From contig MNCI01033500.1 of assembly GCA_015680685.1 (NCBI GenBank), positions 70,599 through 134,598 on the forward strand: a stretch of DNA of 64,000 nucleotides. Direction: 5' to 3'. A program made the translations under genes and the position numbers. The notes beneath the pieces were generated by a model. It worked only from the letters and a program-made list of their open reading frames with translations, made no database searches and had not been told where the DNA came from. This DNA comes from Gnetum montanum (Eukaryota > Streptophyta > Gnetopsida > Gnetales > Gnetaceae). Numbering within the stretch: position 1 is the stretch's first letter; each line of letters begins with the position of its first letter. Shown here in pieces: positions 1 through 12,190 of the stretch.

Positions 1-1200
1 TTCCCATCTAAGACCACGATGGTGAGGAGAAAACAAATAAGACAAAGTTCCTCACTAGAGCTTAATCTTTCTCATGACATCATCAAACCCTTATAATACA
101 ACATTTAGACCATCACATAGCCTTGATTATATCTAACACTCAAATGTTTTCTTGTAGTATTATTTACCATTGTTGATAGGTTGTAAAAAATGACTAATGT
201 TGACAATTTCAATGATCTACAATAAGTGAGCTTGCATGTTTTCTCTTTCTCTCTCAATCTCTTTACTTGACACAATGAATGAACTACAACCTTTGTAACA
301 TTTGATGCACATTACACAAATCTCTCCATGTTGTGACATTGGTGACCTTGGATAGCCTAGTTTGCTAGTTCTCTAGTATGGCCCTATGCATTTTACTATA
401 ATAACATGACTTATTTGTTTGGTTCTCTTATTCTCTTGGAGCTATGCTTGCAAGATGAAGCCTAGAAGTCATTGCAAAGATGCAACTCATTACAATAGCA
501 GGTCACCATAGCAAGTCATCATGTAACCTCAATGTGCAGGATTTGGTTGTCCTACTATATTAAGAGTGCTTATTCCACATCATTGCCCTTACCACTTCTT
601 TAGTTCAACCCTATAGCTTGTTTATAACCTTCCTCATCCTAAATAACAATGATGATTAATGTTAGACATTCATGCATTATGGCCATGTGACATCCCTTCA
701 CTATGCTCCACCATTGAGGCCACTAATGTAACACATCTCAGTTAGCGGGAAAACCAAATCGAACTTGGCCTTGGTAATGAAACATAATGAAGGTTTCACC
801 CAAGAAAATAAGGGTGAAGCAAATTACCAATAAGTTGAATGACCAATAAATCCTAAAAATATAAAATAATGGCTCCAAAAATGCAAAGGAAGGAGCCTAA
901 TGGCCAACACTTCAAAAGATAAAGTGCCAAGATCACATCAATTAAACAAAGTGTCATTGCCATGAATGTAACCATGATGTTAACATTTGAAATTCATTGT
1001 TATCCCTCATAACCATCCCCTTATAGCAAAATACTACCTTCACCTTTTGTTACCTCATCATAACCTTATCCCATTGTCACAAGCACTCTTTGGTAAGGTT
1101 TGACACTACTAAATCGAGCATAGTTCCACCATTGAGGGATAGATGGTGGAACATAGACACCTTATTCTAGTTCCACCACTTTGGGCATAATAGCATCATA
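1..1200 (+). mobile_element. 3' internal (untranslated) part of a Tat-like LTR element, + orientation
   Basis: No coding is visible. The stretch matches, in inverted orientation, the 3' internal region of element A at about 10,277-11,610. Shared landmarks in the same order are a T/C-rich tract after GCTTGCATG, ACAATGAATGAACTACAA, GGCCATGTGACAT, and CACAAGCACTCTTTG near 1,076. Because A runs on the minus strand, this copy belongs to a + strand relative whose 5' part lies left of the window. Divergence is high, with many small indels. The junction with the LTR near 1,200 is not resolved. Confidence 0.6.
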
Positions 1201-1609
1201 ACTTATTCCATAACCTATAAGCACGTTGCAACCCAGAGCCTTTGTGACCTTGCAACCCCTTTTGGCAAAAAAAAAATTGGTATGTGCGTTGGGCACAGTG
1301 ACTCCCACGTAATACCATTACACCAAAGGTAGAATACAAATCTGATCACAATTCCTGATTCTAGTGAAAACTAGTGTGGAGTTGTTGGAAATTGAAGTTG
1401 GGAAGTATTCAAATAATTGTGTGTTAGTGCAATCAGCTCCAATAGACTTTAAATTTCTTCAAGTAACTTCTTGTGCATTGAGCACAAAATCTATACTTTT
1501 TGAACTTGCTACTTTATTTTCTATTTCAATAAAGATGTAGTTCATTGTTGTATAGATCTAAATTCACATTTCCATTTTTGTGTCTGATGAGACGCGACTT
1601 GCACTAGGC

Positions 1610-1621
1610 CGCGATATCGCG
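1610..1621. repeat. 12-bp perfect palindrome in U3 of S1
   Basis: CGCGATATCGCG lies about 15 bases upstream of the TATA box of S1. The homologous position in S2 reads CGTGATATCACG, so both arms differ and the palindrome is kept. GACGCGA at 1,591-1,597 can also pair with TCGCGTC at 1,617-1,623. Confidence 0.75.
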
Positions 1622-1666
1622 TCCCGCCGCCATTTCTATAAATAAGAGGCAGCACTCCCTTCATTT

Positions 1667-2067
1667 NNNNNNNNNNNNNNNNNNNNNNNNNNNNNNNNNN
1701 NNNNNNNNNNNNNNNNNNNNNNNNNNNNNNNNNNNNNNNNNNNNNNNNNNNNNNNNNNNNNNNNNNNNNNNNNNNNNNNNNNNNNNNNNNNNNNNNNNNN
1801 NNNNNNNNNNNNNNNNNNNNNNNNNNNNNNNNNNNNNNNNNNNNNNNNNNNNNNNNNNNNNNNNNNNNNNNNNNNNNNNNNNNNNNNNNNNNNNNNNNNN
1901 NNNNNNNNNNNNNNNNNNNNNNNNNNNNNNNNNNNNNNNNNNNNNNNNNNNNNNNNNNNNNNNNNNNNNNNNNNNNNNNNNNNNNNNNNNNNNNNNNNNN
2001 NNNNNNNNNNNNNNNNNNNNNNNNNNNNNNNNNNNNNNNNNNNNNNNNNNNNNNNNNNNNNNNNNNN
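1667..2067. other. Assembly gap (401 N) inside S1
   Basis: All bases are N. By comparison with S2, about 806 bases should lie here, so the gap is either undersized or S1 lacks about 400 bases of the hairpin-bearing middle. Confidence 0.95.
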
Positions 2068-2459
2068 GAACGATTAACCCCAAGTGTTTCTTGTGGTGTT
2101 AAGGCATTTAGTCTGCGGAGTTCGACCGGATCGCGCGTGCATGCTCGTATTCGTATGGTGGAGTGTAGGGGTACCTCGCCACTCATCAGTGTCTTTTTCC
2201 ATTCTCGATCTAAAATTCCATTTATGTTTACATTTTTGTTTCTATTTATGTTTATGTCTTCATTTTCATTTACATTTCTATTTAGGATTTTGTTTATGTT
2301 TCCATTTTACACTTTTGAAAGTCCTTGGGTGATTGGCTTGACTATCTAGGGTGCTTTGAATTCTATTTTTTGAGACCCTTGGGATTCAAAGCTAAAATTA
2401 TTCTAGCACATAGAATATTTCAATTTTTGTTCCAAAAACCGAATTTTCTAGGTTCAACA

Positions 2460-3169
2460 ATAGACTCTATAATGTTTGAGAAATTTGGTGCTGGGAAACC
2501 AAAGATATCAGTATGGAATAGTTTTGATCCTAAGATCCATGGGCCTTGGAAGCATTTGGGATATGTTAGGTGGTCTTGCTAGTCACCTAAGGACTTGAAA
2601 AATTCTATTACCAAATGTAAATAAATGAAAATAAGAAATTGTAAAAATAACAAAAAAACATGGCCAAAACAAGCTAAAAAATTTTATATTGATATTAATG
2701 AGAAAATACATAATATGAGTAAATACTAATCTACAAATTTTATACAAATAAATAGTGAAGATCTAAAGCATGGATGGGTAGTATGTATCTTGTAATCCTT
2801 CTAGGTACTTCTTTATTGCATGATTTGCTTTAAATAAGTTCTTGATTTATTTTGGGATTATGAATACCTGGGCCTTTAGATCCCTATTTTTCTCAAAAAA
2901 GGTCTTAACTTTTGTAGCATCATCAATGATCTAAAAATCATCCTATCTATTTCTCTATCCTTTGTTAAATTTTTTTTCTAAAAATGTGTTCTTAAGAATT
3001 GTCATAAGATCCTCTATCTTATCTATTCCTACCCACTTCAAAACATCCTCAAAATATCACATGTGTTTATTTAAATAAGCCATCAATTTGCTAATTCTTT
3101 GCTAATTCCATTCTAGCAAATTTTTGAACATTATATGCAACATTTTTTTATGTTTTTCATGGCCTAAAT
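2460..3169. other. AT-rich stretch with no recognised feature
   Basis: No coding, primer-binding site or clear homology to the rest of the window was seen. The 2,200-2,310 part just before the LTR end is rich in TTTATGTTTACATT-like hexamers. The stretch lies between an LTR in + orientation and an LTR fragment in minus orientation and may be remnant internal sequence. Confidence 0.4.
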
Positions 3170-3695
3170 GTGTAGTGTATGAGCCACTAGCATTCTTAAC
3201 TTTTTGGGCCCAAAACACAGGTGTTTTTGGCACTTTTCACAATCCAAAACTATAGTGTATGGGCCACTAGTGTTTTGGGCTTTTGCTACCAAATTTGGCA
3301 ACATATTTGGAATTTTGGCCCTCACACAATGGCATAAATGAAATTCACATCATGTGGTCTATAAATTTTACTTTAAGTATTAATATAGTCCAAAATTATT
3401 TCCAAACTAAGGTCACAAGGTAGGACTTTTAATGGGAAAACAAAGAAATTTTCTTCTCTTGAATCTCTATCAAATGAAAATGTAAATTCTAGTTACCATG
3501 CTTCTGTGCATAACATGAATTTTCTTGAGGTGTTTCATTGGTCCCTCTTTGTTAATTTTTTGAGGAATAACTCATGGAACATCAACATAGAATATGAAAC
3601 AACACCGTGTGCACATCACCAATGCTCTATCTTCACAATTGATTTGGTAGTTGTTGAATCATGCCAAGAAGTGCTCATGATGGTACAACTTCAGA
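3170..3695 (-). mobile_element. LTR U3 fragment (B) plus adjoining 3' internal sequence, minus orientation
   Basis: 3,516-3,695 matches the sequence just outside LTR L1 at 10,277-10,440 in the same orientation, including TGAATTTTCT and CATTGG..CTCTTTGTT. The part below 3,515 is the inverted counterpart of the U3 of LTR C (26,274-26,700): both carry short repeats around GCCACTAG/GGTGGTTCATA and a CATGTGG..CTATAAATTT block. The word AAGAAAATTCA lies immediately before the LTR start, read on the minus strand. The low-coordinate side is truncated; no LTR 3' end is found. Confidence 0.55.
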
Positions 3696-4329
3696 GCTTA
3701 TGATTTATACATAATATATATAATTAGGAATTAAGATAATTTTAGGGACTATGTAGAAGAATTATAGCATTTATACCTTTAAATTTATAGAAGTTTGGTT
3801 TTTGCTTAGGAATGAAGCTAATTATCTCAACTATAGCATCATAATGCTAGGGTTATGCATGCTTGGAATTCAATTTTACTCCTAGGGAGGGCATTAGTTA
3901 TGACTAGTGCTATCTGAACCAAGATAATTTAGGATTAAGATAAATTTATTTTTCTAAGCTAGAGCTATCTTGCATTGTATTATGTTCTCAATCTATGTTG
4001 TGTCTTTATGAAAAGTAATCACTATGTTATTTAACTTTTTTTCATCAACCATGTATATTTATTTGTTATCTTTGCACTACGCAATTATGTTGAGGACAAC
4101 ATACACCTAGTTAGAGGTACCAACAATGTGAAGATTTCCAATTATGAGTGTTTATTATCATAGTTCTCTTTTGAGTTCTCTGTATTTATTTGAAATATGT
4201 ATTTGGAATTTGAATTTTATGTGTTGTTATATTTTTTATGTTTAGTTCATGCATTCTGTTATTTGTATTTGTGTACTAATCTTCATTGTAGAAAGGAACT
4301 TCTTGAGCATCACAACACAAGAGGAAACA

Positions 4330-5720
4330 TCCACAGGAATAATTTGTAGTAGCTATAGATTTGAAAGCATAGAGACATACTCAAGAGAAGGAGTAAGTAC
4401 ACAGTGATAGAAAGCTCATGGAGTTCTTGAAGTGTGAGCACTGGGAGGTGAAGTTCCATACGATGCCATTGAGAGCATCTAGGAACTTCAAGGCTTTGAT
4501 GGAACTAGTAAATTCACTAGAAGTAGCAACATTGATAATGCAAAATTTAGGCTTGGTAAGGTGTTCTACAAGTAGGAGGCTCATCAGTTCCACCTAACAT
4601 TTTGGTGGATCTTCCTTGCTTCATGGGCTTTCCAAGTTAGCACTAGGTCCTACAACATCAGCGAGGCCATTTTTGTCGAGGTCCTTGAGGTGCATGTAGG
4701 ACCAAATAGATGACATTTTATGGTAGTGTCATTGAAGTGAAAGATCCAGTTGGTAGAGATCTTTCCTAATGTAGCCATCGATGAGATGGGATGGCATTAC
4801 AAGAACCTTTCTCCTTAAAGAATGGTTCTTGCAAGGGCTATCATGAGGAACATCTTGGATAGCCCATAATTTACATTGCATGTTCTTTGGCATGTTGGTG
4901 ATTAATGACTTAATTACTCAAATATTATTTTTTCCATGGGGAACTTGGTCATTTGAGATGCCAATGGGGTTCCCTTCCCTTCGATAATCTCAGTGTTGTA
5001 TTGGCACTTCCAAATTTTTCCACCATCATTGGCCATCAAGGAGATTGTCATTTGTAATGAGCACTAGTTCTTGAATTTTGGATGTTCCTTCTACACTTAG
5101 TAATTGTCTAGAAAATACTTTGATAAGATTGAGTGGATCCCTAATCCATGGATTCTAGAAGATGATGGCATGGCTTCTTGGGAGGTCCATTATAATGATC
5201 CATAATAGTAGAATCCATAATAGTAGTAGCAGCCATTGTAGTAAGAGGATACGGTGGGATTGGATCAAGCTTTGATTGGAGAAAAATATTTGCTCATGGC
5301 CCATTTTTACATCCTTCAAAAAAATCTCATTAAATAATGTAATGAGATGGAGGTATGTCTACATGCCTACTATGATCAATTAGAGAGAAGATAGTACTAT
5401 TTGGCCTCCAATTTAGATATCCTAAAAATTATTTATTTTCTAGGATGAGGGATCTCAATTAGATGATTAGTGATCAAGAGCTAGATGATTTAGTAGACCT
5501 AGAATTTACACTTATAGAATTCCTGATTACCAATGTAGATTAGGATAGACCATCTATTCCTAGTGACCAAGCATATGACAATGTAATGGAGCAAGACTTC
5601 ATGAGTAAGAAGGTAGGTGAGGATGTACCTCAACCTCCTCCTTCAATATAGGCTGTTGCACCCCTTGTAATGGAAGGCTCATCCCCTATTGCTTAAGCAT
5701 TTTATCTTCATACTTCTTAT
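4330..5720 (+). pseudogene. Decayed protein-coding remnant, function unknown
   Basis: Protein-like text can be followed on the + strand with frame changes and several in-frame stops. Pieces include DNAKFRLGKVFY near 4,535, EAIFVEVLEVHVGPNR near 4,660, DEMGWHYKNLSP near 4,785, LDQALIGEKYLLMAHFYILQ near 5,260, then an acidic tail (DQELDDLVDLEFTLIE, near 5,470) and a proline run (VPQPPPSI) near 5,630. Most stops are TAG or TAA at positions where glutamine would read well. The acidic and proline-rich C-terminus and the TE setting suggest an accessory ORF of a retroelement. I cannot name the family. A reading frame on the other strand at 4,381-4,593 is a shadow. Confidence 0.45.
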
Positions 5721-5879
5721 TTTTCTTCTACAATTGTATATTTTGAATGTTATGATAAAGGAATTTTTTTCTATTATCTGCTCTCTATTTATTGTATTTT
5801 CATTACTTCATGCACATTATTCTACTTTCTTTTATTGGGACAATAAAGAAATAGTTGGAAGCTATGTTAGGATGTGAAT

Positions 5880-6838
5880 TAATGCCCTTTACACTCTATT
5901 CTTCTCTTATGCAAGCTTGAGTTGGTAGCTACTAGCTTATGTGACCTGCAACCACTTACATCTCAAAGTCTCAACTCATAATATGAGTTCTAATTAGTTT
6001 TCAACTCTTTAGGAGAAAATTGTCCATCCTATGATCATTAAAAGTTGAATTCCAACATTAGAGGACTAAAGAGCAATTGGACATAGCTTTAAATGGAGAT
6101 TATAGTACTACAAAAGATATATCTTTATTACACAAGGTACTACTAGCTCATGTAACCCACATGATTTTGTAGCTCAGAGTTTTCTTCATCATGCCACTCA
6201 CAACCACTCATAATTTAATTTAAAAAAAATGTAAATCCATTAGTGTGAGCCCCTATGGCTTATGCCTATGTTGTAGTCATTATGAATCTTTTTCACTTAA
6301 TTCAATGACTTGACAGTTTGGATTTAAATAATTAACTATTAAAAATGATTGAGGGAGACTATTGGTTATAGTAGCCTACAACAGTTGATTGACTTGAAGA
6401 TTTTTCTTTAGACATGGAGTTGTGACCTAGCTATGACCTATACCCCACTATAGCCATTAGTTGGAGGTTACTATAGCCATCAACCAAAGACATTTTTGCA
6501 TCGGTTTAAAGCAGAACTACACAAGGAATTTCTAAAAAGATAGAAATGAAAGGTAGAGAGATACATAGATACATAGAAACAAGAGAAATAGATAAATGAA
6601 TTTCATAGAATTTGTAGATCTAGGATTGATGTTATTCATGATTATTGTAATGAGAATTATTTTTTGAGATTGATAATTGAATGATTATGTTTTGTTTTTT
6701 TTATAAGAGTGAATCTATGTTAAGTGGTATTCACCATAATTTTTGTACCTTATCCTTAGGTAACCTATAGTCTTTCATTTCATTGAGTTCCACATTCTAT
6801 AGTGTAAGCACTAATCAACAAAGAACATCATAATAAGC
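5880..6838. other. AT-rich spacer with a weak two-copy repeat
   Basis: No coding seen. Two related blocks about 210 bp apart (near 5,930 and 6,140) share TACTAGCT.ATGT and CACAACCACTCATAA-like words, possibly an eroded tandem repeat upstream of the array that follows. The rest is featureless. Confidence 0.35.
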
Positions 6839-7965
6839 ATCCTAATGAAATGAGGATACCCATGAAACTTGAAAATGTCCCATGGATCATGTAATCTATG
6901 AACCTGTAACCTCTAGGATAATACATGGATACAATTCATGCATCATTGGGCCTCCTAACAAAGGCACCATACCCATAGGACTTGAAAATATTACTTATCT
7001 AATAGAATCTTGCATTGACATGCAACCTTCACCATAAAATGAGGATATGAAGAATGCATGATTAGGATTTTTAATGATCAAGCATATCTAAGGGACTTGC
7101 AACTATCACCACTTGAATAGAAACCTACATGAACATGCAACCTACAAGATGATATGAGGATAGCAAGCATGCACCATCTAACATCTTAATGAAATAAGGA
7201 TATTCAAGGGCTTGTGAATATCCTATAACTAAATGAAACATGCATGGATGTGAAACCTCTAGGCCTACATGAGGATAAAATGGATGCACCATTTGGCATC
7301 CTGAGGAAACAATGAAACCCATGAGTAAAAGATTCCTACATGGATGTGCATCATTCATGATGAAACAAGAATATGAAGAATGCACGATTGGGCCTTCTAA
7401 TGAAGCAAGCATACACATGGATTTGAAAATATCCCATGACTAAATGAAACCTATATGTACATGGAATCTATAGGATGAAATGAGGATATGATAATTTCAT
7501 GATCATGCCTCCTAAGGAAACAAGCACATCAAGGGCTCTATGAGTATCACTGATTGAATAGAAACCTGCATGAACATGTAACCTAGAGGATGACATGATG
7601 ATATCAAGCATTCATGATATATCAATCTAATGAAACAAGGATACCCATGAGACTCTCAAATATTCCATGACTAAATGGAACTTGCATAAATGTGCAACCT
7701 TTAGGATAACAACATGATATAACACATGTACCATTGGACCTCCTATTGAAGTAAGCATAACTAGGATAGTTGTGAATATCCCATTACTAAATGGAACTTG
7801 GATAGAAGTGAAACTTCTAGGATGGCACAAGGATATAACACATGCATCATTGAATCTCATAATAAAATAAAGATACTAAGGGGACTTGTCAACATTCCAT
7901 GACTAAAGGGAACATGCACAGATGTGGAACCTCTAGGATGACGAGGATATCAACCATAGTAGTGA
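6839..7965. repeat. Tandem array, about 10 units of about 115 bp
   Basis: A unit with CCATGACTAAATG, ACCTCTAGGATGA, ATGAGGATA, GCATCATTGGGCCTCCT and AATGAAAC..GGATA recurs with the anchor ACCTCTAGGAT (or variants) near 6,908, 7,023, 7,138, 7,252, 7,466, 7,580, 7,695, 7,811 and 7,928, a spacing of about 115. Units differ by many substitutions, so the array is old. Frames of 77-97 codons on the minus strand here are by-products of the repeat. Confidence 0.85.
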
Positions 7966-7984
7966 AACCTTTCTCATGAGAGTT

Positions 7985-9000
7985 ACTATGATACCAATTA
8001 TGATTCTATTTAAATGGATTTCATGATCATGCAACCTCTACCATTAGAGCTTTGTACTTTTACACATCACTTCAAAGGGGATGATCCTATATTATAGAGT
8101 ATCAACAAAAAATATATCATTTCCTAGAGCATTCTTAATAATGGAATATACTTGGAAAATGAGTTTCTTGGATTGGAAACCTTAGATGAAACACCTAGAA
8201 TGTAATTTATATTGGAGATTTAAAAAAGATGAAAATAATAGTATAATTTTGCTAGATTTAGGAGTCATCTCTAAATCTATGTATTTTACTTAGATAAAGG
8301 AAGATTAGCAATTATATGAGTAGGTATGACCAATCTAATGAAATTGCTGATAAATCAAATTGGCCACATACTATATGAAATTCATTTACTATGATACTAA
8401 TTATGAGCATAGTTCAATGGGTTCTAGGTCATGCATCTTCTCCCATAAGATTTTTTTCTTTTACATATGGCTTTAGAGAAAATCGTCCTATATTATGGTA
8501 TATCAGCAAAAAAAAAATAATTTCCATGAGCTTCCTTAATAATGAAACATACTTGGAATATGGGTTGCTCCAGTGAGAAACCTTAAATGATATACCTAGT
8601 CTCTAATTTATATTTCAAATTCTAAAAATGATAAAAATAGTAGCATAATTTTGCTAGATCTAGTGAGTCTTCTCTTAATTTACATATTTTCCTTAGATAA
8701 CAGGAAGTCAATAATTATATAACTAGGCATTATGAATCCAATGAAACTATCAATAGAAAAAATTTGTTACATACTATATGAAATTCATTCAATATGATGC
8801 TAATTATGAGCCTATTTTAATGGGTTTCATGTTTGTTCAACCTCTCCTATGAATTCTTATATTACATATAGCTTCAGAGAAGATGTCTCTATATTATAGT
8901 GCATGAGTAAAAAAACATATGATTTTCTTGAGCATTCTAAATAATGGAACATACTTCGAGTATAGGTTACACAAATGAGTTACCTTTAATGAAACACTTG
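7985..9000. repeat. Tandem repeat, about 2.5 units of about 404 bp
   Basis: ATGATACTAATTATGAGC-type starts occur near 7,992, 8,393 and 8,798. Each is followed in the same order by CCTATATTATAG, a run of A, TTAATAATGGAACATACTTGGA, AATTTATATT and TTTTGCTAGAT. The last unit breaks off before LTR L1. It directly follows the 115-bp array and has an unrelated sequence. Confidence 0.8.
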
Positions 9001-9122
9001 CTCTATAATTTATATTATAGATTTTGAAAACTATACATATATTAGGTAGTTGGATAAAATATATCAGAATATATTCATTTTTTTCTTGGAATATTATTTT
9101 TATATTTTGTATTTGTAGGTTA

Positions 9123-10276
9123 TGTAACACCTAATAATTTTGGTTGCTAGAAAAGAAAAAATTCCAATGAAATAGCCTAAACTTGGATTCCAAGGGCCTT
9201 CGAGAAAGAGGATATAAGGCACCTTGGATGGTCTTATTGATTACCAAGGAAATAAAGGAGTGTAAATGGGATAAATAATTTAAATAAAATGTAGATCCAA
9301 TGAAAAGGAAATCATAGAAATTAATTTTTGAATGAGATTTCACAATGAATGAGCTGAAAACTTTATTAAAATAATGAAAAACATTCTAAAGTATGAGTTC
9401 AAAGTGTATAAGTTGTGTGCCCAAATGCATGAAGGAGTTTCTTAGATGAAGCTTGAAGCCTGTTGAAGCTAACAGGTTATGTGTTGTAGTCAACTTCACC
9501 ATCTAGGTACTTCCCAACTTCCAACATCAAAACTCCTTGGTGGTTTCAGCTTGGATCTACAATGTTGGTACAAAGAAGGATAAGGTATGTTTGACTTTTG
9601 ATGCAATAGTACTACACTGAGAGTCTCCAATGCTCAAGTAGATTCTAATTTGCTCCAAAAGTCTTAAAATGCCAATGTCTTTTTGGTGATCAAGGTTTTA
9701 CAAGGTTGTAAAATTTTCTCCACCTCTAAAAGAACAAAAAAAAAAAAAAAACCTCTTCAATGTGTTTGAAATTTTTATTTATAAGCCATAGGGTTGCTAG
9801 TTTTGGTGCTACAAATTCTTGCCATGAGTACTAATAGGTTGGTATAAATTGTAGGTGTATTAGGCCTTTGATTATTACATAGTTTGCATTTATGGTAAGT
9901 TTTGATACTCCTAGGCCACCAAAACAATGTTATTTATCATGAATAATAAACAAACTTTTCCAACCATGCTAGCCTCACACACCAATGCTAGGAATCAATG
10001 CCTCTAGCATAGAAAAGGTCATACCCTCCACAAAACCCATGAAAATGGAAATTTTGACAATCCAAGAGGCATTGTTGATCCCCTCGAAGCCCAAATATAG
10101 AACATGTTAGGCATTTTTCCACTTGTGAAGTGAGGCTACAACAACTTATGAAGCATTTTTTGGCCCCAAAAGTTGAAGTATGTGAAAAAATGGATTACAA
10201 TCTTCACATCTTACAATGAGTTTTTAGCCTTGAGTTTTGTGGGAGAATATAGTTGTAATGCTAAAAGGGTGCAATA
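9123..10276 (-). mobile_element. LTR L1 (3' LTR of element A)
   Basis: About 1.15 kb matching 19,800-20,940 in the same orientation along its whole length, including GGTTGCTAGAAAA, GCTTGAAG.(C/T)TGTTGAAGCTAA, GAGTCTCCAATGCT and TTTATTTATA. Read on the minus strand it has a TATA box (TATAAATAAA, near 9,775) and ends GGTGTTACA. The high end (GGGTGCAATA) is next to TGAATTTTCT, the pre-LTR word shared with LTRs B and C. No primer site lies below 9,123, so this is the 3' LTR. The flanking pentamers of A (GGTTA and TGCAT) do not match. Confidence 0.85.
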
Positions 10277-12190
10277 TGAATTTTCTAGGTGGTTTTTCAT
10301 TGGCCACTCTTTGTTGATGTTTGGAGGATGGACTCAAGAGACATCAACGAAGAATACAAAACATCATCATAGGTCCATCACCAATAGTCCTTCTTCATGC
10401 TTGATTTAGTAGTGTTGAACCTTGTCAAAGAGTGCTTGTGATGACTAGAAAAGGTTATGGTGAGGTGATATAGATTAAAGGCTATATTAATCATAAGGAA
10501 ATGGTCATAAGAGTTAATAATGAGTTTTAAATATTAGTAATAATGAACACGGTAATGGCGTTGACATGTTGGCTAATTGATGTGATTTACATGCTTCATG
10601 CTTTGAAGTGTTAGTCACTTGATAATGTTTTTAAGAATTCAACACTTTGATCTAAGGCTTCTTTGACCATTAGGATCCTCCCCTTGCATGTTTGGAACCT
10701 TTGGATTATCCTTTTTCATCTTCACTAGCCTTTTTTGCTTCTTTGGCATGAAGCATTCATTAGGTTCTCATGCCAAGGCCAAATTTTATTTTATTTCTCT
10801 CATCAAATGAGATTTGTTACATCCAATGGACTTGATGATGGAGCATGAAGAAGGATATGTCACATGGCCACAATGCATAAATGTTGAACATAGGTTATCA
10901 TTATCCTCTAGGACAAGGAATATCATAATTAGGCTATGAGATTAGGCTCAAGGAATTGTAACATAATTGATGTGAAAGAAGCACTCTTCGTATGGTGGAA
11001 CAAACTAAAAAAGTTTTACACATCAAGGTCACATGGTAACTTGTTGTGGTAATGAGCTATGTCTTTGTGGTGAAATTTGTACTTTATCCTACAAGCACAA
11101 CTCTAAGAGAATAAGAAAAGAAGACAAAGAAAACACGTTTTTACAAAGTAAGTGCATAGGACACATGAGACAACTAGCAGACTAGGTTATAATAGGTTAC
11201 CATTGTTACAACATAGAGGGGTCTATGCAATATGCATTAGATTCACAATGTTTTGTAGTTCATTCATTGTGTAAAACACACATACATAATGGGAGAGGGA
11301 AGAAAAGAGAAAGAAAGAGAGAGAGCATGCAAGCTAGCTGATCATAGAACATCGAAGTTGTTAAAATTGATCATTCATTGCAATCTTTCACTGATGATAA
11401 ACAAAAATACAAGCAAACATATGAGTGTTAGATGTAATAAATGGCTATGTGATGGATTTTAATGTTGCACTACAAGGGTTTGATGTTTTCTTGAGTAGGT
11501 TTAAGTTCTAATGAAAAGCTTGGTTTCAGCTATTTTCTCCTCACCATCATGATTTAGATGAAAATTTTAACTAAGGTATCTATCGTGATGCTTCTAGCTT
11601 TAAGGTTGATGGCCATTGGGCTACTTTAGGGTGTTATAGATACATAGTAGAATGGTTTCAAGCTCAAGCTTTGGGGTACCTAAAGTCAACTTATTCTAAC
11701 AACATCATGAAAGGGACCCATATAGGCTTTAAGTCTAAAATTTTTTCCCTCATCCTCCTTACTCAATCTTGCATGACAGCATAAGCACATCAAATGACAC
11801 ATATGTAATAAAATATTGTAAAAATAGTGTAAAATACTCTAATAATAAAGAAAATGTGGATCAAAACACATTAAATCAATGTCAAAGCATGGTAAACATG
11901 GATCATGAAAGAGGATATAATGCAAATAAGATGGAACAAAGGTAAAATATCTTGGAACAAAACCAACTGACAACTGAATGAGGATAATGAAAGTCTATGA
12001 TGCATAATAAGGTTAAACTAAATTGAAACTCAATGAAAGAAGGTGAAATCTATCAAGGTGAAATAGATGTTATAAAACATGATTAACATGAATTAATTAG
12101 GATTAGATTTTGCAAGTTTTTGGCCTCAAAAGGCCATGGTAAGAGGTTACAAAGTTGATAGGTGAGTTTGGGCACCCAAGGAGGCTATTT
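10277..12190 (-). mobile_element. 3' untranslated internal region of element A
   Basis: No coding seen. The 10,277-11,610 part matches 1-1,200 in inverted orientation, which marks it as a conserved element-specific region. It includes a purine run near 11,290-11,325 (GAAAGAGAGAGAG) that is a C/T run in the other copy. 11,610-12,190 is AT-rich and connects to the satellite-like array. Confidence 0.65.

Larger units (their letters stand above)
1585..2188 (+). mobile_element. Solo LTR S1 with 5-bp target-site duplication GTGTC
   Basis: The unit begins TGATGAGACGCGA and ends CTCATCA. It is flanked on both sides by the same five bases, GTGTC (1,580-1,584 and 2,189-2,193), as expected of an LTR inserted by integrase and reduced to a solo LTR by recombination. 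A TATA box (CTATAAATAAG, near 1,636-1,646) sets the orientation as +. The outer parts match S2 (52,995-54,003) in reverse complement over 82 bases on the left and 121 on the right. It is richer in CpG than its surroundings, which suggests a recent insertion. The middle is an assembly gap. Confidence 0.85.
1200..2459 (+). mobile_element. Diverged LTR (copy O) of the gag-protease family, split by solo LTR S1
   Basis: The right part (about 2,330-2,459) carries the LTR 3'-end signature also seen at 36,480-36,608 and, inverted, at 9,123-9,250 and 19,800-19,920: GGTGC, CCCTTGGGATTCAA, then an end like GGTTCAACA. The left part shares GTTGTTGGAA and AAGTATT-type words and an AATAAAG near 1,530 with those LTRs. 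Removing S1 and its target duplication leaves about 0.65 kb against roughly 1.15 kb in the better copies, so this LTR is internally deleted. The left boundary is uncertain. No primer-binding site like the family's follows 2,459. Confidence 0.5.

Noticed and set aside
1542-2186. Long frames running through N at 1,661-2,186 and 60,715-61,062
   Set aside because: They consist largely of gap characters.
7125-7860. Minus-strand frames of 77-97 codons
   Set aside because: They lie wholly in the 115-bp tandem array and change with the repeat; no protein-like conservation.
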